This document shows, piece by piece, positions 12,460 to 24,372 of a stretch of 64,000 nucleotides of DNA. The position numbers and the translations under genes are program-made. Origin of the DNA: Microvelia longipes (taxonomy: Eukaryota; Arthropoda; Insecta; Hemiptera; Veliidae); the NCBI GenBank assembly GCA_018340805.1, contig JACMZG010001908.1, positions 36,008,656 through 36,072,655 on the forward strand, in the 5' to 3' direction. The notes beneath the pieces are model-generated. The model was not told the origin of the DNA. It worked only from the letters and a program-made list of their open reading frames with translations, and did no database searches. Each line of letters opens with the position of its first letter. Position 1 is the stretch's first letter.

Positions 12460-13520
12460 AAAAAGAAAAGAAATGTGAAAGGGCTTTTCTATAAAAATTA
12501 TGGTTTTTTCTTTTTATATATACAGGCTATATTTTAACTACAATTATACATATGACACAATAATAAACAAAATGTTTATAGTATACAAGAATATATTATA
12601 AAAAGATTTACAAAAACAGTATATTTAGAAAATTAACATAATAACAAGAAAAAAGGATTTAGAGAAAAAAATAAAACAATTAATAAAAATTAAATTACAT
12701 TAATGTTCCTAATTAATATAATAGAACTACATATAAAAATTTTAAATTATTTATAATAACTGGTAAATTTTAGTCTGACCGCAGGTTATTTCTAATAACC
12801 TGATAAATGATACCCAATCATTTCTAATAAAAGAACAGTTTTCCCCTTTCGATAGCTAGCAGCATAAAGATAACATGTTAAACCATTACATAATATAGCT
12901 GTAACACTTACTTTTTATCGTTTAGTCTATCGTAAAATAGGAGATATAATTAATATTTATAGCCACCTATTCAAAAATATCAAAAATTTTCACAGAATAA
13001 TAGAATTTAATTTATAATTATTATATTTATTATACTTGTCTGCCACCCTGCCTGGGTGTATCGCACCTGGACTGCCTGTCCAGGTGCGATCCCGGTCGGA
13101 TTTTTATGCGAGTGATGGAAATCCTTTCACGTGTCGTCCTTCATATGAAAAGTGGTGGTAACCAGTGGTTACTAGTTAGTGATTAGTTTAGCAGTGGACA
13201 CGTGTTGTTTCTTAATGGAGTTATGAAAATTATAGCAAAGTAACGGCTCTTGGCTCTTCAGTGGATTAGACGCAGGTATACTCTACTTGTACTAAAAAAT
13301 TTCAACTTATTTTCCGACTTTTGCAATTTTATAAAAAACGTACACAAGTCATTGTAAAAAAATTAAACTAATGCTGATAATGAGATAAAACTTGGCAGGA
13401 TGATAGTCTTATACATAGCTACAAAGCTACATGCGTGCTAAATCTCAAATTGATCGCAAAATTTTTACGCGTTTTATGATTTTTCGAACATTTTGTGTAG
13501 TCATTATTGTAGGTTAATAA
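12460..13520. other. AT-rich non-coding stretch with one GC-rich hairpin
   Basis: No gene seen. At 13060-13090 ATCGCACCTGGAC-tgcct-GTCCAGGTGCGAT is a perfect 13 bp stem with a 5 nt loop. Confidence 0.6.
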
Positions 13521-13524
13521 CGCC

Positions 13525-13765
13525 ATGAAAAATTACTTTCCGGACAGCACAATTACACCTATAGACTGATTTTTGTGCAATGTTTCAACAATCTAGCATA
13601 AACACGCTGATAACAGACACACACACATAGACAACTTTGTGGAAACTACTCAGGAGATTTTAAAAACACCTGAAGCGGATAATTCCGGTGACACCCCGGT
13701 TTCTGATTTTTTTTCAAACACGATACTTTTCCTATATGATTACGGTATAAATGAGGAAAAGTAAA
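13525..13765 (-). repeat. copy of dispersed repeat family R-A
   Basis: Reverse complement reads TTTTCCTCATTTATACCGTA, ...GAAACCGGGGTGTCACCGG AATTATCCG, ...CTCCTGAGTAGTTTCC, ...CAGCGTGTTTATGCTAG, GTTGAAAC, AAAAATCAGTCTATAGGTG and TGCTGTCCGGAAAGTAA: all family landmarks in order. No 5S-like module. Confidence 0.8.
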
Positions 13766-14119
13766 AGTAGAACGAAATTATTTTTGAAGAAAATGCCCTC
13801 TTCAGAGGTACTCGAAAAAAATGATTCCTATTGGATTCGCTAGACTCGTCGTCACCATTTATGAGGAAAAGTTAGACAGAAAAATTGCTGTTATAAATAA
13901 CGCAATCACCAATCCACACTCGATGGTACAAAATACATATCCAAGATATAAGATATAATTGTGGAGATGGGAATGTACCCATTTTCAGAGAGAATCATAA
14001 GTGTGTTTATATTATTCCATTTCAAAGATGTGAATTATTCATCTTATATTTGTAGCTAAACTATATTTCCGTGTTTGATGAATGTTTACCGATTCGTTAA
14101 TGATGGTTAATAACAATTG

Positions 14120-14385
14120 AAGATTTAGGTCTTCCGGTGGTGATCGCGTCAATTTAGATGAAGGATCCGACGTTTTTCCACAGTGGGATAAGCATCTTAA
14201 GGGATTTAGTACAACATGGATGATATACTAAAAACCAATGCTCTACAAAACTGAATATAAGAGCATTGTGTTTTCATCTATGATCGTCAACAATCCTGAA
14301 GATGCCTATCCCACAGTAAAAAAAAAAATCAAATTTTTCATCTACATTGACGCAGCCACCACCGACCGCGGAAATCTACGCAGTT
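14120..14385. repeat. long near-perfect hairpin
   Basis: Arms of ~125 nt: GCGTCAATTTAGATGAA...CCACAGTGGGATAAGCATCTT ...CCAATGCTCTA on the left, and the complement TAAGAGCATTG...AAGATGCCTATCCCACAGT... TTCATCTACATTGACGC on the right. The loop is only ~15 nt. Flanked on both sides by R-A copies. Confidence 0.8.
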
Positions 14386-14394
14386 TATTTTTAT

Positions 14395-14665
14395 GAAAAT
14401 TGTTTTACGAAAAGCACAGCTACACCTTGAGATTGATTTTTGTTTTAAGTTTCAACTTTTTGTCTTTGTCTACAATAATACCAAACAGACAATAAGTCTA
14501 AACATCTGAAAAACAAGTACAACAGCATCCAGACAAGTTCTACAACATCCAGACAACAACTGTAGAAAAAAACATAAAACGGATAATTAAGATGAAATCT
14601 CGGTTTCGGATTATCGGTGAACACACATTAGCTTTCCTATATACACTGCATGAAGGAAGAAAAAA
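14395..14665 (-). repeat. copy of dispersed repeat family R-A
   Basis: Reverse complement keeps GGAAAGCTAATGTGTGTTC, CCGAAACCGAGATTTCATC TTAATTATCCG, GTTGTCTGGATG, GTTGAAACTTAAAACAAAA ATCAATCTCAAGGTGTAGCTG. Same orientation as the copy at 13.5 kb, separated from it by the 14.12-14.39 kb hairpin. Confidence 0.65.
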
Positions 14666-16910
14666 GTAAATATCTCAAAGCCGAAATGCTCATTATAATT
14701 CGCACAATTACGTATAATGTATTTGCATAGAATAAACTTGGCTTAAGAAAACCAGACACAAAAAGAATAACATCACGGTGCAAAGATATATGAATAAAAG
14801 AAACAAGAAGAATGTGGGAGGCAAAATAAAGTAACAAGACTAAATAATATTATAATTGAAAATGTTGCGATGTTTAAGTTATTTATGTCAATTTTTATCC
14901 ATAAGTGATAAATGCAGAGAATTTTCCACTAAAAAGGATTTTTCGTTTAGACGTAAGATAAACAAGACGTGTACTTTAAATAGTAAATAAAGTTTCAGTT
15001 CTTACTTTTCGCAAGGATGTTAATAAAGAATGAACTAGAAAACTGCGATAAACTAAGAGCAAAATCTTGTAGGAAAAAATGAAATGCATTAGTTGTTCCT
15101 TTGCTGTAACAACCAAAGATTAAAATAATAAACTAACCATAGAAGACTAAACTCTGTTATCTTTAAGCTAAAATATTTACTTATATCCAATGTATAAAAT
15201 ACTTCTTTACTCCGTGAAAAAATTGTCTCTGTTTTTGTGTCTTGCAGGTATAAGTATAAGTGGTTTTATTCGATTAAGAATATCTAGGCCCTCAATAAAG
15301 ACAACTCTCTGCACTCCTCTAACGAATTTACGACACATATGTATATAAATTGTTATAAATTTTCGGATAAAATACTGTTGGTGAAACACGCTGGTAAAGT
15401 TCCTCAAATGACCACTAGGGGGGCGCTAGTAGTTTACTTTAAGGCTATATTACCTTCCTTGTTATCTTACTTTTTTTCAAATAAATAATCAAACGAATGC
15501 TAATAATCATAGATAGTGGTTGAGACATTGAATATACGCTGCCAGAATTAAACATTTTGGCCAATGAGGTGATCAAAAGAAGTGTACCGGCATATTTTTA
15601 TACAATATACTGGTTTTCTTCAAAATCGTTGTTTACTATTACTACGCCCGAAAAAAAATAGCATACGCTACATGACTGGGAATGGCTTTTTTTACTGTCT
15701 CGCTTTGCTCGACAGCAAACACATAATATACTGTCTTCTAACATAATATACTATTCTTTTATTCAAATTTACAAAGGGTACTAATATATTTTATTAGGGT
15801 ACTAATAATGTAATTTTATTCCGACTCAACAATAATTGTCTAGAATCCAATTTTAGGTCACGATCCAATGGTTGAGAATCGCTGTTAGATCTAACACATA
15901 TTAATTAACTCTATGCCCTTCTTTGCTGTAACAAATGTTTAATTGTAAACTTGAATAAATTTTCAAGTTTTCTTTTGTCAACACAAAACATAATTATTCC
16001 TAAATTTCAAACCGTCCTATTGTAAACTGCGTCCTATGTAATTAAAATTGTTTGTCGTTGACTATAAATTTCTTGATGCCTTATTTTAAAATCATGAGTT
16101 TTTTTTTCTCATAATTAAGTAAAGTAGGTGTAAATTTCAGCAAACATATGCTAAGTCAAAAAGAATAAATTAATAACTATTATTTTTGACTGAAAATTAA
16201 AATTGAATAATTTCAATGCTTCCGACGTGATTTGAATAAAACCTAAACAAAAAAAGAGAGATCATTTTAGAATAATTAATCGTTCATGGTAATTAGACGA
16301 CGATAGTGTTCATATTAAAAATGAATATGAATTTAATGAAACAAAAACAAAGGAAATTATGTCCTCCCTCTTATATCCTCAGTTGATATGCAAACATTAT
16401 GACTATTCAACTTAGGAACACAGGTTTTTCTAAAATATATTAATTTAGATCTAAGCTGCTATGTCATACTAGAGATGAAGTTTTAGGCAACCAACATTTA
16501 TGACCATCATCAAAAATTGTTTAAAGTATAAATCTTTATTTCAATGAATTGAAAATTTATTTAATTTGCTATCATTTTATGATATTTAAAACCACATGGG
16601 TGATAAAATATTGTCAAGACAATCTATTGAGCTAATTACCACTTTTTGCAGAAAATCGCAACGTTTCAGCACCCTCAGATCCTAAGAATAAAAAAAATAG
16701 CGTCAGTATGTGTGCGAATTCCTTGTAAACACTATATGGCCCAAACAGCTGATCCAATTCTAATTCATCTAAATACATAAATGAAGTACTAAAAGAAGAA
16801 AATTCGATTGAATTTTAGAGTTAATCTAACACAAGGTTTGATAAAAAGTGTTTCTAATGATATTAGCAACCACATGGTTTACACAAGGTAGACTAAACCC
16901 CCCTCCCTCT
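14666..16910. other. AT-rich non-coding stretch
   Basis: No gene, RNA or structured repeat recognised, apart from a short GGCCCAAACAGCTGATCCAA motif at 16738 that recalls the fragment at 1770. Confidence 0.5.
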
Positions 16911-17475
16911 TAAATTTCGAACCAAAAGACTTAAATAAATGTAACTTGGGGTACTGGTTGGTGTAAAAGGAACTTCTTGTAAGTGGTGTAGTTAACTTCG
17001 GGTGTCCTGTCCAACACTGGATTTTGGGACAAAATAGAAAAATGTAATTTGGATGGTATAATTTTATCGAAATTTTTGGGTTCAATAGGGGAATATAAAG
17101 CAATTTTCCCCTTGCATAAGTTTATCTAAGATCGCTATTTTGGGGGGAATAAGTACCCCCGTGTATTCCATTACATTCAAAATTGATTCAATGAATTGAA
17201 AAGACTTAATATCACTACGGCACTGTTGAAGGCATTATTGCAGAAAGCCGACTTTCTGTTAAATAAAGTTTAAATTAGTGGTAAGACGTTTTTAGTGTTG
17301 ATATTATTGTAGAAAATTCCACAGCGCTGACTGAACTTATGCTTGCATTAACTTTTTTATATTTTATCACAAAACTCGGAGTTGGATGGGACACCCGAGT
17401 CAACTACACCAGTCAAAAGAGATTCCTATTACACAATAAGTACCTCAAGTTTTATTAATTTATCCAAAATGTTAA
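16910..17475. mobile_element. foldback MITE-like element
   Basis: Left arm (about 16929-17040: AACTTGGGGTACTGGTTGGTG, GTGGTGTAGTTAACTTCGGG TGTCC..CCAAC) pairs with the right arm (about 17355-17465: GTTGGATGGGACACCCGAGT CAACTACACCAG, CCTCAAGTTT). The spacer of ~300 nt is non-coding. Confidence 0.7.
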
Positions 17476-18609
17476 TACATTTAACATTTTTTATAAAAGT
17501 TTTTTTACTCGCACACTTTAATTTATTTAATTTAATTTACAACATATATTTTCCAATAATTTTCAAGCTAGAACGTAGGGAAGCCTCTTACAATTGGCAG
17601 CTTTAATTATAAATTTATTAGATTTGCTAAAATCATCAAAAAGGAGATTTCTATAGAAAATAGATTGAGCACATTTTCCAAGAAAATAGCATGATTAATG
17701 CGACAAATTAAATTAGAAATAATTTTGAACAACTCAGTTATAAATATAATTGTTTAAACGCTTGTCAACTTACCAACTTCTTACTAAGTTAAAAAAGGAA
17801 GACCAGATTTAATTTTAAAATAAAATATCACTTTTAAAAGTTAACTTTAATCTCTTAACACTTAACAGCTAAGATAGATAAAGGAAAATACATTTCAAAC
17901 AAATATAAGGAAAACAAGAAAATGTTAAGAAATGTAAGGACACACCTCCTGTTTTAAACTAATTTAACAATTTTCTCAACGTTAAACAGTTGGTTTCAAC
18001 AATACGTAAAAGTAAATAAACAAAATAATTAACACTGGCAATATAACATCTTATTCTTGTTAAATAAATATTTCTCTGCCAAATTAGATTTACAATACTT
18101 GTAAAACCTTAAACTACTTTCGAACTGTATAGCTAAATTTAGTTTATTTGCAAATAGTTTTATTTTTCTAAACAGTGATAACATAAGAATATTTAGCACT
18201 AACTATATAATTATACTAATAAGGATATCATACAAAAAACATGAAGGAGTAAGAATACTAAATAAAATTTAGCAAACGAAATGCAATATTATACTTAAAA
18301 AGTATATATTAACTAACAAATGAGTAGGCCAAATGTAATATGCAAATTTTATTATATGAAAATTACAGTTACGTAAGAATTTGATAAGCCTATAAAGTGA
18401 AAACAATTCGCTAAAAACAAAGATTACCTAATATTTACAAAAACAAATGCAGAGATAATGCAAGTCATTCTGCCTTGTAGGCAGTAAATAATGGATATAA
18501 TTTTTTTACACAAATGATCAGGGCTTTCGCAGGGCCTAGAACATCATTCTTATTTGTGCTATCTGAAATATCATTAAAATAATATTGCTTCTATGCTTTT
18601 TAGATGATA
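17476..18609. other. AT-rich non-coding stretch
   Basis: No gene or ordered repeat seen. Confidence 0.5.
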
Positions 18610-18782
<173 letters not shown>

Positions 18783-18984
18783 AGGTAGGATTGTGTCAAA
18801 TTATAAATTCACTCTTTTATAAATTAAGTCAAACTTTTTAATTAATATAATTTCAAATATGTATTGTTTCGTGATACCGGTGTACTAAACACACAAGATG
18901 TCATTTGATTAATACTACATAGAACGTCTTAAATACGCCTTAAACGAGATCCATGTCGAAATTCCACCATGGGGGGGCTGGCGA

Positions 18985-19085
18985 CATGGACCTCCTTAAA
19001 TGGACAATTTAGATGAAATCTCGGTATTGAAATTTTAAATGTGAACACAATCTTTTTCCTTTATACTTACGGTAGTAGTTGCGAA
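18985..19085 (-). repeat. partial copy of dispersed repeat family R-A
   Basis: Only the outer part is left: reverse complement AACTACTACCGTAAGTATAA AGGAAAAAGATTGTG...CCGAGATTTCATCTAAATTG. Confidence 0.45.
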
Positions 19086-19911
19086 ATAGTACAACCTAAA
19101 CACTATAGCCGAAAAAAATAATATTTGAATATTACTGTTTGTACGTTGTCTGTATATTATATATGTAAAATTATCTTTCAACGTGAATAAACAATAAGTT
19201 AAAGATATGAGTATGATACTCGTTATAGTATTAGACCAATTGGCTTCCCTTGTAGAACGCCCCTTACACTTAAATACTCGCTTTTAGTGATTTCACTGTG
19301 TCACATATGTTACATTATTTAATCCAACTTAACCACATATGGTAAATAAGAAACAAGGTCAAACACGTGATAAAAAATAACTAAAAATAAACTTTAGAAA
19401 ATATTAACTAAAGTTAAAAAAATAATTTATGGCTTATGATAAAAATTGACACAATCACCGAAAATTCAATGATAATGAATATTGTGGGAAAGAGCAAACC
19501 TTATACTTCACGTGTAGATGCAACAATACCGTTTCAGTAATAAATATTTCACGTAAATTTAGTGAAAACAGGTATTCTTCTTATATGGTACAATTTCAAC
19601 CAAATCTATTGTTTAGAAAGATTGTTCAACCTCAATTGTATTCCAAAACAAGTTTAGATAATAGAAAAAAATATTTTTTTAAAGGATACAAACATTAAGA
19701 AAAAGGCTTGCAGATTCTAAGTTTTAAAACATAAAAAGTTATTGTTTATAACAATCTATTTAGCATTCACTTAAATTTAGTTTAAATAAATTAATTAAAC
19801 AAAATATTGTTTTTTGCCTGGAAAAGCCGCTATCTTGGCCTTTAGTGGTAACAAAATATAGATCATTTTTTCCAAGGGTTGTTTAAAGCAACTAAGTCAA
19901 GATTAAAGAAG
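19086..19911. other. AT-rich non-coding stretch
   Basis: No gene or ordered repeat seen. Confidence 0.5.
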
Positions 19912-19973
19912 CAGCTACCGTCGATACTTGTTGTTGGATTTTCAAATCCAACAGCAATTATCGACGGTAGCTG
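19912..19973. repeat. 30 bp near-perfect palindrome with 2 nt loop
   Basis: CAGCTACCGTCGATA.TTG.TGTTGGATTT faces its complement; 28 of 30 positions pair. It is GC-richer than its surroundings. Confidence 0.9.
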
Positions 19974-22900
19974 ATCATCAATTGCGTTTTTCACTTACGG
20001 TAAATATGATCTCTTTACGCATTTTTAGAAAACCATTTAACGCTACTATAAGGTTCAGACATTACATAAATAAGTATTAAAGTTAAGCACTTTAAATACT
20101 TATTTACTTAATTATACTTACTACTTATTTATATAATTATTAAATAAAAATGTATAGTTTAAAAGCGATTTTTCCGAGAGTGATTTATCACTCGGATGAT
20201 GGCCCCACTTTTGCGGACATTAAATGGTAAAAACAAAAAGCACACTTCATAATAATTTTTATGAGAAACTCTAGGCGATGAATTCGTTCGTAGATACACC
20301 GTCTTTTCTTACACTACTCTTATATTATTAATTAACTGCTCAAAATTTCAATCAGGATATCCTGAAAAAAATCTAATTCAGTAGTTATGAGATTAAATGT
20401 TGAATAATAACTTACGATATATAACTGGTGTCACCTCCAACTATAAATATCTGAAACAAGAAGTAAATAAATCTTTTTAAATAACACAACTAAAAAATGC
20501 GGATATTTGAATAGGACTATCACATTTTACATATATTGAATAAAATATAATGGTATTCCTATTATACAAATTATAAACAAGAATTTTGATACATTACCAT
20601 AAAAATTCTTCTTTATTTATTATTATTTCTTTTTTGTCACATTAAATATGATAATGTTTTCTTATTAATATTTTTTCATTAATGTCTAATTAATATAATT
20701 CTTATGATAATGTCTATTAAGGAATATAATATATGACTACAACAAGTTTTACACTTGGATTTAATAGATTTGGAAGAATACTATAGGATAGTGACGTCAC
20801 TAAAGAGAAAGAAAAACCATGTCAGAGAGTAGTTTTCCATTGGTTGTCAAATTTATCACTCTCTACAAACATACTCTCAATAATAACAAGTAGAAAACTT
20901 TCATGTCCTGCCATAACAATACAGTGACCTCTCCAGTATTATTCCAGTATTTACAAGAAAATGTTTATCATTAACACTGTTTAACTTGAATACAACCTGC
21001 TAAATCTGAAATTAAGGGTTTTAACTTAATATAAAAATAGGCTGCTCTCTCATTCTCCACTTGCACGCTGGGTAGAGGAATTTTAAACGTCAAATACCTC
21101 AAGAAAAGTAGTTAAACCATATTTAGAGATTAAGCCTATCGGATATAGGTTTAGGATTCATCTATATATAATACGTGCTGCCTCCGTTTACGAAGTCCTT
21201 AAAGGGTCAGTATACTGTCCATTAGCACCACAGATGAGATCTGGGGTTCGCATCACAAGGATACGCTCTCAGATTAAATACGAATTAACTTCAAATTCAA
21301 TATAGTTCAAAATCAAGTTAAATGAAAAAGAAAAGTAGAGAGAAAGTGGAATCGCCAACTTTAAATTACGCTTTAATCGTACAAGTTACCACCAACAGGT
21401 AACTTGAGGTGGTTTCCGCATGGGTTACCCCTAATGGCTCTCAAGGCTCTAAACGGGCATTATTATTATATAAATTTAAAGTAAAACTTAAATAATTTTT
21501 TAAATTCTATTTTGAATTTTTTGGGAATTTAAGGTTAGTTTAATTTAAGAATTATTTTGTAAAGTTGAGAAAGTGCTATTATTTTGCACCAAATTAGATC
21601 AGTTTTTCTATTTGAGACTTAAATTTAGAGGAAAGTTTCATATGAAAAAAAATAGTTTTAGGTAGAATAACTGTTAACATATTTTAACAATGAACTTAAC
21701 CTTATCAAGATTTAAATTATACTTTAACATAAACGTATGTACAGATAATGAATTGTTGTATCCTCATTGGTGTAAGTCCTTTAGACTTACATCCTAAGTA
21801 GTATTGATTTAATTGAGTAAGCCTTTAGCTTACTTAATAAAAATATTTTGTTACCATTATTATGCTTTATGTGACCACAAACACATTTCGTTCAACAAAA
21901 ACATCCTAAAATAGGACAATTTTAGATCAGGAACAGACTAAATGTTAAGTTAGCACGAAACAGTACTCTGACAAACAAAGCCTGTGTATTGTATACGTAT
22001 AGTCTATGATAGGGTCGATATATTCTCACACTCAAACAATAGCATGCACGACCTGCCCTATATTCTAAATCTAACAACGAAGTTGAAAGAATAAGTAATG
22101 ATTTGTAATAAAAGCTCTATGAAAGGGAATGAAAGCAACTAAAAACACTAATCATTGTAATGACTCTATTGGATAAACAATAAAATAGTTTTTGGTGATG
22201 TCGTGATTACGATGGCATATACTAAGTGCATTAGGGAAAGGGGACTTTAGAGATTACTAAATTGACTCGTGATAAATAATCAACCCAGTTTTGAGCCGAA
22301 ATCGACGAGAATTTATATCGTATGTTAACTAATAATTCAGGTTAGATCGCGCTAACCGGGCAAATTTCTTTATAAATGCCTGGTTTCTTACTCAATAATG
22401 CATTTCTTAATCGAAATTTATGTTGATCTGACCATCAACAGTTTTACTTGTGCAGGAAATGCACATGCTTATTCTATACGCAATACCAAGCTTTGTTCTT
22501 CTTATATTAGCCCTGCACAAAATGTTTGCACTAATTTTGAAATTAGTTCATGCTGGTGTTACAGCACGATTCAAGTTATTTTACGATTCTTCAAGATGTA
22601 GTAGGTAAAATAAGGAAGAAAAAGAAAAGTAGAGAGAAAATGGAAAAACATAACTAGGTCAAGTGTACGGAAATTTGTAAAGAGTTGGAGGGAAAGAGGG
22701 TGATAAAGGTGATGAACCGAGCCCAGCCTCAACCGCTTGACAACAAACCCGGGACCAAACAAAACGCATCAACAAACAATGCTATAACATGAGATGCGTA
22801 TTTTTACCACCTCACTCCAACTCCTACATCTATAATTAGACGTCTCAGTAGATTCTATAAAAACTAAATTTAGATTTGGCCTACTTGGACAACCTGAGTA

Positions 22901-23765
22901 TAAAACATTTATTCCATTACACACGTGGAAACCAGACCGTTTAATTTATCAAATTAATAACATTTAAGTGCGTTTTTGTTATATTTGTGTCTCTTTTGTA
23001 AATAATTTAAATACAAGAACATTTAATTAAATTAAAAGTTGAAGACAAGAAGCCAACTGGAGTGAATGGTTCATTAAGAATAAGAATATTTCTCTCTATT
23101 AAACAAACAAAAGTAATGAAATATTAATCAAATAATGACAATAAGTAATAAGCAAGATGTTATTTTTAATTTAAACATTTGCTGAAAACAGCGTATTAAA
23201 GAGCTTTAATTTAAACTTTGGTGTGTTCTATATGTTCTAAATAATATTGCATATATAAGACGGGAACATCAACAAGTTTAAGTTTTAAAATATAAAATTG
23301 AAATCTTCAATCTTAGATCTGTAACGAGGGCTTAAGCCTGAGAAGAAGGGATGCAAGAAGACTTCATTATACCTGCCTCCATAAATAATTATTAGCCCTC
23401 AATGTAAAAAGAATCAGTTGCAAATAGATTTATGTTTGATCAATGACGCTATAAATTTCCCAGAAACAATACAGGCTACATAACCGTGCTCCAAAACGTT
23501 AAATTTCATGTTTCTTTTCCATTCAAAAAGCTATTAAGAGCTAGGAAGCCAAGCGGAATCGATTTAAATTTTTTTTTTTCAAAAAATCCTTTAATGACAA
23601 AAATTACACATACTAAAACAAGCATATTTTACAAATAAAAGCATGTATTGTTAAGTAAAAAATAAAGTACAGTTAATAAATTTGGTTAGCACATAGGGCC
23701 GAAGCTACATGTGGTCTTTGGATATAGCATGTGATACCTAAATATCAACATCTTTATAAACGTCA
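19974..23765. other. non-coding stretch with two related purine-rich patches
   Basis: No gene seen. GAAAAAGAAAAGTAGAGAGA AA.TGGA occurs at 21324 and 22618. 21200-21290 has a GGGGTTCGCATC box that recalls a pol III B box, but no tRNA fold was found. Confidence 0.5.
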
Positions 23766-23769
23766 TTTT

Positions 23770-24372
23770 TATTTTTCCTCTTTAATACCATAATTATATA
23801 GAAAAAGTATCGCGTTTGCAAAAAAAAACCCCGAAAAGTTGTCTGTGCATATGTGTGTATATGTTAGCTCCTATAGTGTGTTTATGCTAGAAAGTTGAAA
23901 CTTGGTATGAAAATCGATCTTTAGGTCTAGTTGTGCTATCCGGAAATATTTTTTTGACATTAACCACCAATAATTACTAAGCAAGACGCGGAAAAATATA
24001 TTGATCAGGTTGTGATGTAGCAAGCATGTAGTCATACAAATGACAAATATATGTGCCAAGTTTCATCTTATTATCAACATTAGCTCAATTTTTATCAAAT
24101 GACTTGTATACGTTTTTTAAAAAAAATTAAAAATCGAAAAAAAATAATTGAGTTGAAATTTTGTGCAAGTGTATTTCATTACATAATAAATAAGTTAACT
24201 AAGTTTTGCTTCAATAAGTCAAGTATATATATGGTTTTTGTTGGATCTTAACAGTTAAGCTGGCAGTACCTGGATGGGTGACCACTGGGAATTAATCTAA
24301 TGTAATTACTATCTAAGGACGAGCGAAGCGAGTCCAAAGTTAGGAGGATGAGCGTAGCGAATCTGATATGGT
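23770..24372 (+). repeat. long copy of dispersed repeat family R-A with 5S rRNA-like module
   Basis: Starts TTTTTCCTCTTTAATACC, keeps GTTGTCTGTGCATATGTGTG, AGCTCCTATAGTGTGTTTAT, AAGTTGAAACTTGGTATGAA, GGTCTAGTTGTGCTATCCGG, CCAAGTTTCATCTTATTATC, TTTTTATCAAATGACT. At 24237-24293 comes the 5S-like part (GTTGGATC..GTTAAGC..GCAGTACCTGGATGGGTGACC ACTGGGAATT). It ends GACGAGCGAAGCGAGTCC...GAGGATGAGCGTAGCGAATC TGATATGGTG. The same order occurs at 44.35-44.99 kb. Confidence 0.8.
24237..24293 (+). pseudogene. 5S rRNA-like segment inside repeat R-A
   Basis: AGTACCTGGATGGGTGACC and CTGGGAAT match the conserved region near the 3' end of eukaryotic 5S rRNA, preceded by GTTAAGC, the usual 5S A/C-box-side motif. 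The 5' half and final stem are missing, so it is not a working 5S gene. Confidence 0.65.

Noticed and set aside
21200..21290. Possible tRNA-derived SINE head (GGGGTTCGCATC)
   Set aside because: No fold, no poly(A) tail or target duplication seen.
24237..24293. Functional 5S rRNA gene
   Set aside because: Only the 3' half is present and bases in conserved positions differ; treated as part of a repeat.
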